Shown: piece after piece, positions 16,900 through 25,938 of the stretch
Layout: every line of letters begins with the position of its first letter
Position numbering within the stretch: the stretch's first letter is position 1
NCBI GenBank assembly: GCA_902610975.1
Contig: CACLXL010000005.1
Location: 1-64,000 of the forward strand
Origin: an uncultured Pelagibacteraceae bacterium
Lineage (GTDB): Bacteria > Pseudomonadota > Alphaproteobacteria > Pelagibacterales > Pelagibacteraceae
Direction: 5' to 3'
DNA length: 64,000 bases
Made by a program: the position numbers and the translations under genes
Notes under the pieces: generated by a model
Told to the model about the DNA's origin: nothing
Seen by the model: the letters and a program-made list of their open reading frames with translations, nothing else
Database searches by the model: none

Positions 16900-16918
16900 T
16901 CTTGCTCTATCCCTAGGG

Positions 16919-16959
16919 TTTTAAGTCCTTTGTGTCTACCAATTTCACCACGAGGGCAC
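16919..16959 (-). repeat. Direct repeat copy 2: displaced 5' half of tRNA-Leu
   Basis: Identical over 41 bases to 9434-9474. On the minus strand it is the tRNA-Leu 5' end through the anticodon loop, with no 3' half, so it cannot make a tRNA. It is immediately bordered by CCCTAGGG on the island side. Best explained as the original 5' half left behind when the island inserted. Confidence 0.8.
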
Positions 16960-17027
16960 ATTAATTTAAATTTACTATGTATATGATATTTATATTATTA
17001 TTTAAATCTTATAAATTATATTTTTAA

Positions 17028-17981
17028 ATGGAAAGAATCTTAATATACAACTCTGGAGGCGGACTTGGTGACTCAATTCAGCTATTTCCTTTAATAATTA
17101 GTCTAAAAAGCCATTTTAAAAAATCTAAGTTTTATTATTTAGGCGCTCATGCAAATCATTTTAACGGACGATTGAAAGAATATAACATTAAATTAGAAAC
17201 TTTAGACTTAGGGTTAAAATATTTTGGCTTTAGATGGTGGCATGCACTTTTTGTAAAAAAACGTTTTACAAAAGTAACTTTAGGTAAATTTAATTTGATA
17301 ATTGATTTACAAACCAAACTAAGGAATACGATGATATTAAAACAAATACCTCATGATTTTTTTTATTCAAGAACCCTTAATGGACGTTTGTCTTCAAAAA
17401 AAATCAAGTCAATCTCATCAGACCATTTCGAAAATTTAAGTTTATTTTTTGAAGAAGATATTCTGAAGCTTGACTTTAAAGTAAAAAAATTACCCAAAGA
17501 GATTCTATCAGAGGCCAAAAGACTTTTGCCAAATTCAAATTACGTAGGGTTTTCAGTTACACAAGGTAATGAGTATAGGAAAAAAAGTTGGTCAATTTTT
17601 AAATTTACAGCTTTAGCAAATAAAATATTATCAAAAAATAAAATACCTGTTTTTTTCGTTGAAAAGAATAGAGTTGATCTTATTGAGAAAATTAAAAGTC
17701 AAGTTCCAGCAGCAATTTTTCCTGAAATTAATTCCAAATTAGCTTGCCCTGCCCTAGTAACTGCACTAGCTTCTAGATTAGAAACTGCGGTATCTATAGA
17801 TAATGGTGTTATGCATATGATGGCTTTAGCTAACATTCCTATGATAGTTTTATTTGGGCCAACTAATGCTGAGAAATTTGCGCCGAAAAATAAATTTACT
17901 AAAATTTTAGATAGTAAAAAAATCCATAAAAATAAAGATATAAACTCAATTGAAGTTAACGAAGTTCTTACTCTGATTTAA
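17028..17981 (+). CDS. Glycosyltransferase family 9 (heptosyltransferase-like)
   Basis: A 317-residue GT-B glycosyltransferase of the ADP-heptose:LPS heptosyltransferase family, expected to build the LPS core at the inner face of the cytoplasmic membrane. It begins with YNSGGGLGDSIQLFPLI, has DLQTKLRN near residue 90, and the donor-binding SIDNGVMHMMALANIPMIVLFGP segment near residue 260. It is the first gene past the island and ends overlapping the convergent CinA-like gene by 4 bases. A second family member lies at 61455-62387. Confidence 0.85.
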   Translation: MERILIYNSGGGLGDSIQLFPLIISLKSHFKKSKFYYLGAHANHFNGRLKEYNIKLETLDLGLKYFGFRWWHALFVKKRFTKVTLGKFNLIIDLQTKLRNTMILKQIPHDFFYSRTLNGRLSSKKIKSISSDHFENLSLFFEEDILKLDFKVKKLPKEILSEAKRLLPNSNYVGFSVTQGNEYRKKSWSIFKFTALANKILSKNKIPVFFVEKNRVDLIEKIKSQVPAAIFPEINSKLACPALVTALASRLETAVSIDNGVMHMMALANIPMIVLFGPTNAEKFAPKNKFTKILDSKKIHKNKDINSIEVNEVLTLI

Positions 17982-18733
17982 ATTTTTAAAATTTTTATCT
18001 TTTTTAAATTTACAGCTTTAATAAGTTCTTTGTGAACATTTTTAAGTTTTGTTTTTGAAGTTGATCTTGAAACGACAGAAACTCCAATTTTACCCAATCT
18101 AAAAAAAGGATAACTTCCAATATCAACAAATTTATTATATTTTTTTTGAATTAACCCCAATTGTTTTGAAATATTGCTTTCAACTGTAAAGAGATTAATT
18201 GTTTTACTATGAACCTTTGAACCTCTAATTAAATATTTTTTGCAATTTTCTATCATTGAATTTAATATAGAAGGTACACCTGGAAGGGACAAAACATTTT
18301 TAGTTATAAATCCTGGTGCAGCACTTGATGGATTATAAATTAATTTTGATACTAAAGGCATTTTAGCCATTTTTTTTCTACCATCATTAAATTTATTCTT
18401 GCCGTAATAATTTTCTAAAATTTTATAAGCTTCTTTGTGAAATCCGTATTTTACCTTAAAAGCTTTTGCTATCGATTTTGCAGTTATATCATCATGCGTT
18501 GGTCCTATACCGCCTGTAGAGAAAACATAATCAAATTTCTTTGAAAGATCTTTGATATTTTTGATTATGATTTTTTCAACGTCAGGTATTATTCTTACCT
18601 CTGAAACTGTAATTCCACAATTTAGATTGAGCCAATTACTAATAAATGCAACATTTTTATCTTGTGTTCTGCCAGATAAAATTTCATTTCCAATTATTAA
18701 AATTGCAGCATTTACTTTTTTTTTTTTCTTCAT
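17978..18733 (-). CDS. CinA-like / MoCF-domain protein
   Basis: The 251-residue product carries the molybdopterin-binding (MoaB/Mog-like) fold of CinA proteins: IIGNEILSGRTQDKN near residue 12 and FSTGGIGPTHDDITAKSIA near residue 70. Full CinA is about 420 residues with a C-terminal nicotinamide-nucleotide amidase (PncC) domain that is absent here, so it is a single-domain version, possibly an ADP-ribose or FAD pyrophosphatase. Only 16 bases separate its ATG from that of the divergent sfsA. Confidence 0.8.
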   Translation of the reverse strand: MKKKKKVNAAILIIGNEILSGRTQDKNVAFISNWLNLNCGITVSEVRIIPDVEKIIIKNIKDLSKKFDYVFSTGGIGPTHDDITAKSIAKAFKVKYGFHKEAYKILENYYGKNKFNDGRKKMAKMPLVSKLIYNPSSAAPGFITKNVLSLPGVPSILNSMIENCKKYLIRGSKVHSKTINLFTVESNISKQLGLIQKKYNKFVDIGSYPFFRLGKIGVSVVSRSTSKTKLKNVHKELIKAVNLKKIKILKI

Positions 18734-18749
18734 AGATTAATATTTATAC

Positions 18750-19445
18750 ATGAACTTTAATAAAAGATTAATATCAGGTGAATTTATTAAAAGATATAAA
18801 CGTTTTTTTGTTGATGTTAGAATTGGTGATTTAACTGTTACTGCACATTGTCCTAACACAGGCTCAATGATGGGTTTGTTGAAAAGAGGTAATAAAGTAT
18901 GGTTAAGCAAGGCTGATAATCCAAAAAGAAAGTTAAAGTATACATTACAGGTCATTGAAGACCATAATTCTAAGGTAGGGATTAATACTCATTTAACAAA
19001 TAAAATTGTTTTGGACGCCTTAAAGAAAAAAAATATCAAAATTTTTAAAGATTTAATTGAAATACAACAAGAAGTTAAATTTAATGATAATACAAGGTTT
19101 GACTTTCTTTTAATTGAGAAAACAAAAAAAACGTTTATTGAAGTAAAAAATGTGACTTTATCGAGGAAAAAAGGTTTGGCTGAATTTCCTGATGCAATCA
19201 CTTCAAGGGGGCTTAAACACATTAAAGAGTTATTGAACGCAAGGAGAAAAGGATATGAAACATATCTCCTTTATTTAATCCAAAGAGATGATTGCAATAA
19301 ATTTAAATTGGCTAGAGATATTGATCCCGAATACAGTAAATTATTAAAAAAAGCTGTTAAAAAAAAATTAAAAATACTCTGCTATGATTGTAAATTTTCA
19401 TCAAAAGGAATAAAACTAAATCGTATGATACAAGTCTTAATTTAA
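18750..19445 (+). CDS. sfsA: SfsA family DNA-binding/sugar fermentation stimulation protein
   Basis: A 231-residue protein with the SfsA hallmarks: KRYKRFFVDVRIGD near the N terminus, AHCPNTGSMMGLL near residue 32, and the nuclease-like core RFDFLLIEKTKKTFIEVKNV followed by FPDAITSRGLKHIKEL. Its cellular role is unclear; the family is described as nucleic-acid binding with a nuclease-like fold. Its TAA overlaps the map ATG by one base. Confidence 0.92.
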   Translation: MNFNKRLISGEFIKRYKRFFVDVRIGDLTVTAHCPNTGSMMGLLKRGNKVWLSKADNPKRKLKYTLQVIEDHNSKVGINTHLTNKIVLDALKKKNIKIFKDLIEIQQEVKFNDNTRFDFLLIEKTKKTFIEVKNVTLSRKKGLAEFPDAITSRGLKHIKELLNARRKGYETYLLYLIQRDDCNKFKLARDIDPEYSKLLKKAVKKKLKILCYDCKFSSKGIKLNRMIQVLI

Positions 19446-20197
19446 TGAGCGAAAACTATAAAGAAGCATTTTCTAAAACAAGATTAGCAGGGTCTATCGC
19501 TGCAGGCGCCTTAGATGAAGTTGCAAAAATTATAAAACCAGGAATTCGAACAGAAGAAATTGATAAGCTTTGCTATGAATTTATTAATGATCATAAAGCT
19601 TTCTCTGCTCCATTATTTTATAGAGGATTTCCTAAATCTTGTTGTACATCTACCAACCATGTGGTTTGTCATGGAATACCTTCAGAAAAAGAGCTTAAAG
19701 AGGGAGACATTGTTAACGTTGATGTTACCGCGGTCAAAGATGGTTGGCATGGAGATACGAGTAGAACATTTGAAATTGGAGAAGTTTCGATTAAAGCAAA
19801 AAAATTAGTAAAAGTTACATATGAAGCAATGATGAAAGCGATAAAGATTGTAAAAGAGGATATTCATTTGGGTGATATTGGTGCAACAATTCAAAAACAC
19901 GTAGAGGCAGAAGGATTCTCTGTTGTTCAAGACTTTTGTGGACATGGTATTGGAGAAGTTTTTCATAAGGAACCAAATGTTCTTCACTATGGCGAATCAG
20001 GATCAGGTGAAAAAGTAAAGGCAGGTATGATTTTTACTATTGAACCAATGATTAATTTAGGTAAGTATGAAACAAAAACACTTAACGACGGTTGGACTGC
20101 TGTTACAAAAGATAAATCTTTATCTGCACAATTTGAACATACAATTGGTGTAACAAATAATGGCTGTGAAATATTCACTCTACCAAAAAAAAATTAA
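19445..20197 (+). CDS. map: Methionine aminopeptidase, type I
   Basis: Removes the initiator Met from nascent proteins. The 250-residue product has the metal ligands in order: VDVTAVKDGWHGDTSRTF (two Asp), FCGHGIGEVFH (His), FTIEPMINLG (Glu) and the final SAQFEHTIGV (Glu). It is coupled by TAATG junctions to sfsA before it and purB after it. Confidence 0.96.
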   Translation: MSENYKEAFSKTRLAGSIAAGALDEVAKIIKPGIRTEEIDKLCYEFINDHKAFSAPLFYRGFPKSCCTSTNHVVCHGIPSEKELKEGDIVNVDVTAVKDGWHGDTSRTFEIGEVSIKAKKLVKVTYEAMMKAIKIVKEDIHLGDIGATIQKHVEAEGFSVVQDFCGHGIGEVFHKEPNVLHYGESGSGEKVKAGMIFTIEPMINLGKYETKTLNDGWTAVTKDKSLSAQFEHTIGVTNNGCEIFTLPKKN

Positions 20198-21495
20198 TGA
20201 TTGAAAGATACTCAAGAAAAGAAATTAAAAATATTTGGGATGATTATAATAAATATACAATCTGGCTAGAAATAGAATTAGCTGCAGCTGAGGCAATGGA
20301 AAAATTTAAGTTTATTCCCAAAGGAGTTGTAAAAAAAGTAAAATCTAGAGCCAGAATTAATGTTAATAGAATTTTAAAAATAGAGGAAAAAGTAAAACAT
20401 GATGTTATCGCTTTTTTAACTTCTATAACTGAAAAAGCGGGTAAAGAAGCTAGATATCTTCATAAGGGGATGACCTCTTCCGATGTTTTAGATACTTGTT
20501 TTAATCTTCAACTCAAACAGTCTGGTAAGATTTTGTTAGAAGACATTAATCAATTATTATCTTCTATTAAACGTCAGGCTAATAAATATAAGTACACTCT
20601 ATGTATTGGCAGAAGTCATGGTATTCATGCTGAACCTATAACTTTTGGTTTGAAGATGCTAACTTTTTACCAGGAATTTTTAAGAAATAAAAAAAGATTA
20701 GAAAGTTCTATAAATGAAATTTCAACTTGCGCAATTTCTGGAGCTGTAGGAACGTTTGCTAATATAGATCCAAGAGTTGAGAGTTATGTTGCAAAAAAAC
20801 TTAAACTTAATGTGGAACCGATCTCTACACAAATAGTGCCTAGGGACAGACATGCGCAATTTTTTTCAACTCTTGCAATTATTGCTAGTTCAATAGAAAG
20901 ATTTGCAGTGGAGATCAGACATTTGCAAAGAACCGAAGTTCTAGAAGTTGAAGAATTTTTTGGAAAAAAACAAAAAGGTTCTTCAGCAATGCCACATAAA
21001 AAAAATCCTATACTTAGTGAAAATTTAACTGGCCTTGCTAGATTAGTAAGATCAAGCGTCATCCCTGCTCTTGAAAATGTTGCATTGTGGCACGAAAGAG
21101 ATATTTCACATTCTGCAGTCGAAAGAAATATTGGTCCTGATACCACAATTGCATTAGACTTTGCTTTAGTAAGATTAAATAATGTTGTGAAAAATTTAAA
21201 TGTTTACCCAAAAAAAATGCTTAAAAATTTAAATTTAACTAATGGAATTTTTTTTTCCCAAAGAGTTATGCTTGAGCTTACAACAGCTGGCTTTTCAAGA
21301 GAGGAGGCTTATAAATTAGTACAAAATAACGCTTTAAAAGCATGGAAAGAAAATTCGTCTTTTTTAGGCAAAATTCTTTCAGACAAAAAAATAACTGCAA
21401 AAATACCTGTTAATAAACTTAAAAAATTATTTAATTTTAGTTATCATACTAAAAAAATTAATATAATTTTCAAACGTAGTCTTAAAAGAAAGTAA
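20197..21495 (+). CDS. purB: Adenylosuccinate lyase
   Basis: Cleaves SAICAR and adenylosuccinate in purine synthesis. The 432-residue protein shows the fumarase/aspartase superfamily regions: HKGMTSSDVLDTC near residue 88, GRSHGIHAEPITFG near 142 (catalytic His) and the mobile signature loop GSSAMPHKKNPILSE near 262. First of the clustered purine genes. Confidence 0.96.
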   Translation: MIERYSRKEIKNIWDDYNKYTIWLEIELAAAEAMEKFKFIPKGVVKKVKSRARINVNRILKIEEKVKHDVIAFLTSITEKAGKEARYLHKGMTSSDVLDTCFNLQLKQSGKILLEDINQLLSSIKRQANKYKYTLCIGRSHGIHAEPITFGLKMLTFYQEFLRNKKRLESSINEISTCAISGAVGTFANIDPRVESYVAKKLKLNVEPISTQIVPRDRHAQFFSTLAIIASSIERFAVEIRHLQRTEVLEVEEFFGKKQKGSSAMPHKKNPILSENLTGLARLVRSSVIPALENVALWHERDISHSAVERNIGPDTTIALDFALVRLNNVVKNLNVYPKKMLKNLNLTNGIFFSQRVMLELTTAGFSREEAYKLVQNNALKAWKENSSFLGKILSDKKITAKIPVNKLKKLFNFSYHTKKINIIFKRSLKRK

Positions 21496-21499
21496 TCAC

Positions 21500-22291
21500 A
21501 TGAATAAAGGCAATAAACTGTACGAAGGCAAAGCTAAAATAATATACGAAACTAAAGATAAAAATTTGGTAATTCAACATTTTAAAGATGATGCAACCGC
21601 ATTCAATAATTTAAAAAAGGCTAAAGTTGAGGGTAAAGGGGTCCTCAATAATAGAATTTCTGAATATATACTTCATAATTTATCTCAATGTGGGATTAAA
21701 ACTCATTTAGTCAAGAGACTTAACATGAGAGAACAATTAATTAAAAAGGCTGAAATATTTCCTATTGAATTTATTGTAAGAAATATAGCTACCGGCTCAT
21801 TAACTAAAAGACTTGGTATACCCGAAGGCACAGTATTGGACAAACCTCTCTTAGAGTATTGTTACAAAAAAGATGAACTAAATGACCCTTTGATTTCTAA
21901 AGAGCATATTTTTTCTTTTGGATGGGCATCAGAAAAAGAAATAGAAGAAATAGATAAAACAACGCTAAGAATTAATGATATTCTCTCAGGCATTTTTAGA
22001 GCTATAGGTATAAAATTGGTAGATTTTAAAATTGAATACGGAAAAGCATGGAATAAAGATAATGAAACTAGTGAAATTGTTTTAGCAGATGAGATAAGTC
22101 CCGATACTTGTAGATTGTGGGACGCAAAAACTGAAAAAAAACTAGATAAAGATAGATTTAGAAGAGATTTAGGAAATATTATTCAAGCTTATCAAGAAGT
22201 AGCTCGTAGATTAGGGATAATGCCAGAAGAAACTAATATAAGTGAAGTAAATTTTGGAAAGACAATTCCTATAAAATTCAAAAAAAAATAA
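21500..22291 (+). CDS. purC: SAICAR synthetase
   Basis: Joins CAIR with aspartate using ATP, step 8 of IMP synthesis. The 263-residue product has LYEGKAKIIYET at the ATP-binding hairpin, LVKRLNMREQLI, the family-typical PIEFIVRNIATGSL near residue 90 and KLVDFKIEYG with LADEISPDTCRLWD near residues 173-208. It lies 4 bases after purB. Confidence 0.96.
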   Translation: MNKGNKLYEGKAKIIYETKDKNLVIQHFKDDATAFNNLKKAKVEGKGVLNNRISEYILHNLSQCGIKTHLVKRLNMREQLIKKAEIFPIEFIVRNIATGSLTKRLGIPEGTVLDKPLLEYCYKKDELNDPLISKEHIFSFGWASEKEIEEIDKTTLRINDILSGIFRAIGIKLVDFKIEYGKAWNKDNETSEIVLADEISPDTCRLWDAKTEKKLDKDRFRRDLGNIIQAYQEVARRLGIMPEETNISEVNFGKTIPIKFKKK

Positions 22292-22292
22292 A

Positions 22293-22535
22293 TTGAAATT
22301 TTCAGTAACAGTTACACTTAAAAAAGATGTTTTAGATCCTCAAGGTAAAGTTGTTCATAATACATTAACAAACTTAGGGATAGATAATCTTAAAAGTATT
22401 AGACAAGGAAAATTTTTTGAAATTGAAGTTAACGAAACAGATCAAAATAAGGCTGAAGACAAAGTAAAAGAAATGTGTGAAAAGCTTTTAGTTAACCTAA
22501 TAATTGAGGATTTTCAAATCAACAAATTACAATGA
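22293..22535 (+). CDS. purS: FGAM synthase subunit PurS
   Basis: Small bridging subunit of the three-part formylglycinamidine synthase. The 80-residue product begins at TTG (22293) as MKFSVTVTLKKDVLDPQG, a family-typical start; no nearby ATG would keep the first strand, so a TTG start is called. It has the VRQGKFFEIEV-type strand (here IRQGKFFEIEV). It starts one base after the purC stop and overlaps purQ by 4 bases. Confidence 0.93.
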   Translation: MKFSVTVTLKKDVLDPQGKVVHNTLTNLGIDNLKSIRQGKFFEIEVNETDQNKAEDKVKEMCEKLLVNLIIEDFQINKLQ

Positions 22536-23209
22536 GATCATCTGTAATTGTTTTTCCGGGTTCAAATTGCGATCGAGATATTGCAGTAGCTTTGGAAAAA
22601 ATGCAATTTAAAAATCAAATGGTTTGGCACAAAGAAACTAAATTACCTAAAACAGACTTAATTGTAATCCCTGGTGGATTTTCTTATGGCGATTACTTGC
22701 GATCAGGTGCAATAGCAGGAAAATCTTTAATTATTGATGAAGTGATTAAAGCAGCAGCTGCAGGATGTTTAGTATTAGGTATTTGTAACGGTTTTCAAAT
22801 TTTAACAGAAACGGGTTTGCTAAAAGGAACGCTGTTAAGAAATAAAAATCTTAAGTTTATAAATAAAGATGTAAATTTGATAGTTAGAAATAATAAAACT
22901 AAATTCACTTCTAAATATAAGTTAAATCAAATTTTAAGAATTAACATTGCACACAATGAAGGAAATTATTTTACAAATCCTCAACATCTTGAGAAATTGA
23001 AAAAAGAAAATTTAATTGCTTTTAAATATTGTGATGAAAAAGGAGACATAAATAAAGACTCTAACCCAAATGGAGCTATGGAGAATATAGCAGGAATATT
23101 TAACGATAAAAAAAATATATTAGGAATGATGCCTCATCCTGAGAGAATGATTGACAACACTATCTCAAATTCTGACGGAGTTAATCTTTTTTCAAGTCTA
23201 ATCAGCTAA
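22532..23209 (+). CDS. purQ: FGAM synthase glutaminase subunit PurQ
   Basis: Class I glutamine amidotransferase feeding ammonia to PurL. The 225-residue product has VFPGSNCDRD at the start, VIPGGFSYGDYLRSGAIA, the nucleophile elbow LGICNGFQIL (Cys near residue 87) and the His/Glu pair in GMMPHPERM near 207. ATGA overlap with purS. Confidence 0.97.
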   Translation: MRSSVIVFPGSNCDRDIAVALEKMQFKNQMVWHKETKLPKTDLIVIPGGFSYGDYLRSGAIAGKSLIIDEVIKAAAAGCLVLGICNGFQILTETGLLKGTLLRNKNLKFINKDVNLIVRNNKTKFTSKYKLNQILRINIAHNEGNYFTNPQHLEKLKKENLIAFKYCDEKGDINKDSNPNGAMENIAGIFNDKKNILGMMPHPERMIDNTISNSDGVNLFSSLIS

Positions 23210-25390
23210 ATGAAAATTACCGATAAAATTATAAAAAATCATGGTCTCAATCTTGAAGAATATAAAAGAATACAAAAATTACTCAAAAGAAACCCAAATT
23301 TACTTGAACTTGGTATTTTTTCAGCAATGTGGAATGAGCACTGTTCTTACAAATCATCTCGAATTCACTTAAAAAAACTTCCAACAAAAAACAAGCATGT
23401 TATCCAAGGACCAGGTGAAAATGCTGGGGTTATAGATATAGGTGATAATGATGCGATAGTTTTTAAAATTGAGAGTCATAATCATCCATCTTACATCGAG
23501 CCATATCAAGGTGCTGCAACAGGAGTTGGTGGAATACTAAGAGATGTTTTTACAATGGGCGCAAGACCAATTGCACTTTTAAACTCTATACATTTTGGTT
23601 CTCCTGAACATCCAAAAACTAAAAGTTTACTTAATGGTGTAGTAGCAGGGATTGGTGGATATGGAAATTGTATAGGGATACCAACAGTTGCAGGAGAAAC
23701 TAAATTCAATGAAACTTACAATGAAAATATATTAGTTAACGCGATGGCCGTTGGTCATGTAAAAAAAAATAAAATATTCTATTCACAAGCTAAAGGTTTA
23801 AATAAATCTGTTGTATATGTAGGCTCAAAAACTGGTCGAGATGGTATTCACGGGGCGTCGATGGCCTCCGCAGAATTTGATGAAAATTCTGAAGAAAAAA
23901 AACCTACGGTTCAAGTAGGTGATCCATTTACTGAAAAATTACTTTTAGAGGCTTGTTTAGAATTGATGAAAGATGACTCTATAATATCAATTCAAGATAT
24001 GGGCGCTGCAGGACTAACTTCCTCGAGTGTAGAAATGGCCTCGAAAGGATCTTTAGGAATAGAATTAGAATTAGATAAAGTCCCTTGTAGAGAAGAAAAT
24101 ATGACGCCTTATGAAATGATGTTATCTGAGAGCCAAGAAAGAATGCTAATTATTTTAGAGGATAACAAAGAGAAAGAAGCAAGAAAAATTTTTGAAAAAT
24201 GGGATTTAGATTTCGTAATCATAGGAAAAACAAATAATTCAAAAAATCTTACTCTAAAGTTTAATGGCGAAATCAAGGGTGAAATTCCTATTGACGCATT
24301 GGCCTCAGAAGCTCCAGTGTATGATAGAAAATGGATAAAGAAAAAGTTACCAAAAAATAAATTTGATTTAAAAAAACTTAAAAAAATAAAATTAGAAGAT
24401 GCTCTAATTAAGATTTTATCTTCACCAAACCATTCAAATAAAAGTTGGATTACTGATCAATACGACCAGATGGTTATGTGTGATACTGCAAAACGGTCTG
24501 GGGCAGATGCTGCTATAATTCGAATTCATAATAAAGATAAAGCAATAGCGGTTTCAGTAGACTCTTCAGCCAACTACTGTAAATCACATCCTATTACTGG
24601 CGGGAAACAAATTGTGTGTGAAAATTGGAGAAATATTATTTCAGTTGGTGCTAAACCTATTGCGATAACAAACTGTTTGAATTTTGGTAATCCAGAAAAT
24701 AAAGAAGTTATGGGAGAGTTTGCGGAATGTATTGATGGCATTAAAGAGGCATGCGAATTTTTGAACTATCCTATTGTTTCAGGAAATGTATCTTTTTATA
24801 ATGGGACCAACAAAAAGAATATTTTTCCAACGCCTGTTATAGGGGGAGTTGGACTAATAAAAAAATTAACTAAGCCCTTAGACCACAGTTTTAAACAAGA
24901 AAAGAGTGAAATTATTTTAATAGGTAAAACATTCGGACATCTTGGTCAAAGTTGTTTTTTAAAAGAAAATTATTCTTTAGTTGAGGGAACTCCACCAGAA
25001 ATTAATCTTACAAATGAAAAAAATAATGGAGAAATGGTGCTCAAATTAATTAATGAAAATTTAGTTAATTCTGTTCATGACGTATCAAATGGAGGTTTAA
25101 TTATTTCTTTATGTGAAATGTCAATGGTAAATAGAATAGGAGTAAAAGTTGAAAAACCAAAGAACTTAAGAAATTTGTTTGAATATTTTTTTGGTGAAGA
25201 TCAAGGTAGGTATGTATTAGAGATAGATAACCAACAAATTAGTAAAGTAGAAAAAATACTTAAGCTTAATAATATTTATTATGAAAAAATTGGACATACA
25301 CAAAAAAAATATTTTGAAATTGATGGTGAATTGAAGGTAGACATAAATGACCTATTTAAAATCAATAACAATTGGTATAATAGTTATTAA
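23210..25390 (+). CDS. purL: FGAM synthase large subunit PurL (small type)
   Basis: ATP-dependent synthetase of purine step 4. At 726 residues it is the small PurL type that works with separate PurS and PurQ, both encoded just upstream. Motifs: [12 protein letters not shown] near residue 41, [20 protein letters not shown] near 86, [15 protein letters not shown] and a C-terminal [16 protein letters not shown]. It begins directly after the purQ stop. Confidence 0.98.
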   Translation: MKITDKIIKNHGLNLEEYKRIQKLLKRNPNLLELGIFSAMWNEHCSYKSSRIHLKKLPTKNKHVIQGPGENAGVIDIGDNDAIVFKIESHNHPSYIEPYQGAATGVGGILRDVFTMGARPIALLNSIHFGSPEHPKTKSLLNGVVAGIGGYGNCIGIPTVAGETKFNETYNENILVNAMAVGHVKKNKIFYSQAKGLNKSVVYVGSKTGRDGIHGASMASAEFDENSEEKKPTVQVGDPFTEKLLLEACLELMKDDSIISIQDMGAAGLTSSSVEMASKGSLGIELELDKVPCREENMTPYEMMLSESQERMLIILEDNKEKEARKIFEKWDLDFVIIGKTNNSKNLTLKFNGEIKGEIPIDALASEAPVYDRKWIKKKLPKNKFDLKKLKKIKLEDALIKILSSPNHSNKSWITDQYDQMVMCDTAKRSGADAAIIRIHNKDKAIAVSVDSSANYCKSHPITGGKQIVCENWRNIISVGAKPIAITNCLNFGNPENKEVMGEFAECIDGIKEACEFLNYPIVSGNVSFYNGTNKKNIFPTPVIGGVGLIKKLTKPLDHSFKQEKSEIILIGKTFGHLGQSCFLKENYSLVEGTPPEINLTNEKNNGEMVLKLINENLVNSVHDVSNGGLIISLCEMSMVNRIGVKVEKPKNLRNLFEYFFGEDQGRYVLEIDNQQISKVEKILKLNNIYYEKIGHTQKKYFEIDGELKVDINDLFKINNNWYNSY

Positions 25391-25620
25391 TGCCTTTATC
25401 TGCACAAGAAATAATTAAACTGATAAAAGAATCGATTCCCGATGCAACTGTTGAAATAAAAGATTTAGCAGGTGATAACAATCACTATTCAGCAACTATC
25501 AAATCAAAAATTTTTGAAAATTTAAACAAAATACAACAACATAAACTTGTATATAAATCCTTAAAAGGTAAAATGGGAGACGAATTGCATGCTTTTTCAA
25601 TTAAAACTGAGAGTAAATAA
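25390..25620 (+). CDS. bolA: BolA family protein
   Basis: A 76-residue BolA-like protein (class II KH-like fold) with VEIKDLAGDNNHYSATI and the conserved HKLVYKSLKGKMGDELHAFSIKT, including the invariant C-terminal His. BolA proteins pair with monothiol glutaredoxins to bind an Fe-S cluster, and the glutaredoxin gene follows directly. It is coupled to purL by TAATG. Confidence 0.93.
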   Translation: MPLSAQEIIKLIKESIPDATVEIKDLAGDNNHYSATIKSKIFENLNKIQQHKLVYKSLKGKMGDELHAFSIKTESK

Positions 25621-25938
25621 ATGGAAGTAAAAGAAAAAATTCAAAAATTAATTAAAGAAAATTCAATTTGTCTATTTATGAAAGGTACACCTAGTCAACC
25701 TCAATGTGGATTTTCAATGACTGTTTCAAATATTCTTAAACATTTAAATGTAAATTTTAAAGGCATAAATGTTTTGGAAGATGAAAGATTAAGGCAAGGA
25801 ATAAAAGATTATAGTGACTGGCCAACTATACCTCAGTTGTATATAAATGAAGATTTTATAGGCGGTTGCGATATTATTAAGGAAATGTTTGAAAAAGGCG
25901 AATTGAAAAAATTATTAGAGCAAAAAAAATTAATTTAA
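25621..25938 (+). CDS. grxD: Monothiol glutaredoxin (Grx4 type)
   Basis: A 105-residue CGFS-type glutaredoxin that carries Fe-S clusters with BolA. Visible motifs: FMKGTPSQPQCGFSMT (active-site Cys near residue 30), WPTIPQLYINEDFIGGCDII near 60-78. It starts directly after the bolA stop and ends overlapping the convergent methyltransferase by 4 bases. Confidence 0.96.
   Translation: MEVKEKIQKLIKENSICLFMKGTPSQPQCGFSMTVSNILKHLNVNFKGINVLEDERLRQGIKDYSDWPTIPQLYINEDFIGGCDIIKEMFEKGELKKLLEQKKLI

Larger units (their letters stand above)
9475..16918. mobile_element. Putative genomic island inserted at tRNA-Leu(UAA)
   Basis: About 7.4 kb lies between two identical 41-base copies of the tRNA-Leu 5' half. 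Its genes are one small membrane protein on the plus strand and eight cargo genes on the minus strand. The cargo differs from the housekeeping genes around it: exported enzymes, a phosphodiesterase and a transporter. No integrase, transposase or phage structural gene is present, so it is either a decayed prophage-like element, one mobilised by a recombinase supplied from elsewhere, or cargo left after the integrase was lost. Internal repeats at 9554 and 13046 suggest at least two accretion events. Confidence 0.6.
16707..17027. other. Right island edge, no gene
   Basis: About 320 bases without a convincing gene. From left to right: the operon leader for the minus-strand genes, a doubled TCTTCTAG (16774-16792), three 10-base repeats (16870-16899), the palindrome CCCTAGGG (16911-16918), the displaced tRNA-Leu fragment (16919-16959), and an AT-rich segment to 17027 that should contain the ancestral tRNA-Leu promoter (minus strand) and the promoter of the GT9 gene (plus strand). 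Confidence 0.6.

Noticed and set aside
9475-16918. Complete prophage
   Set aside because: No integrase, terminase, capsid, tail or lysis gene is recognisable in the segment.
16919-16959. A second tRNA-Leu gene
   Set aside because: Only the 5' half is present; no anticodon 3' arm, T arm or acceptor 3' strand follows.
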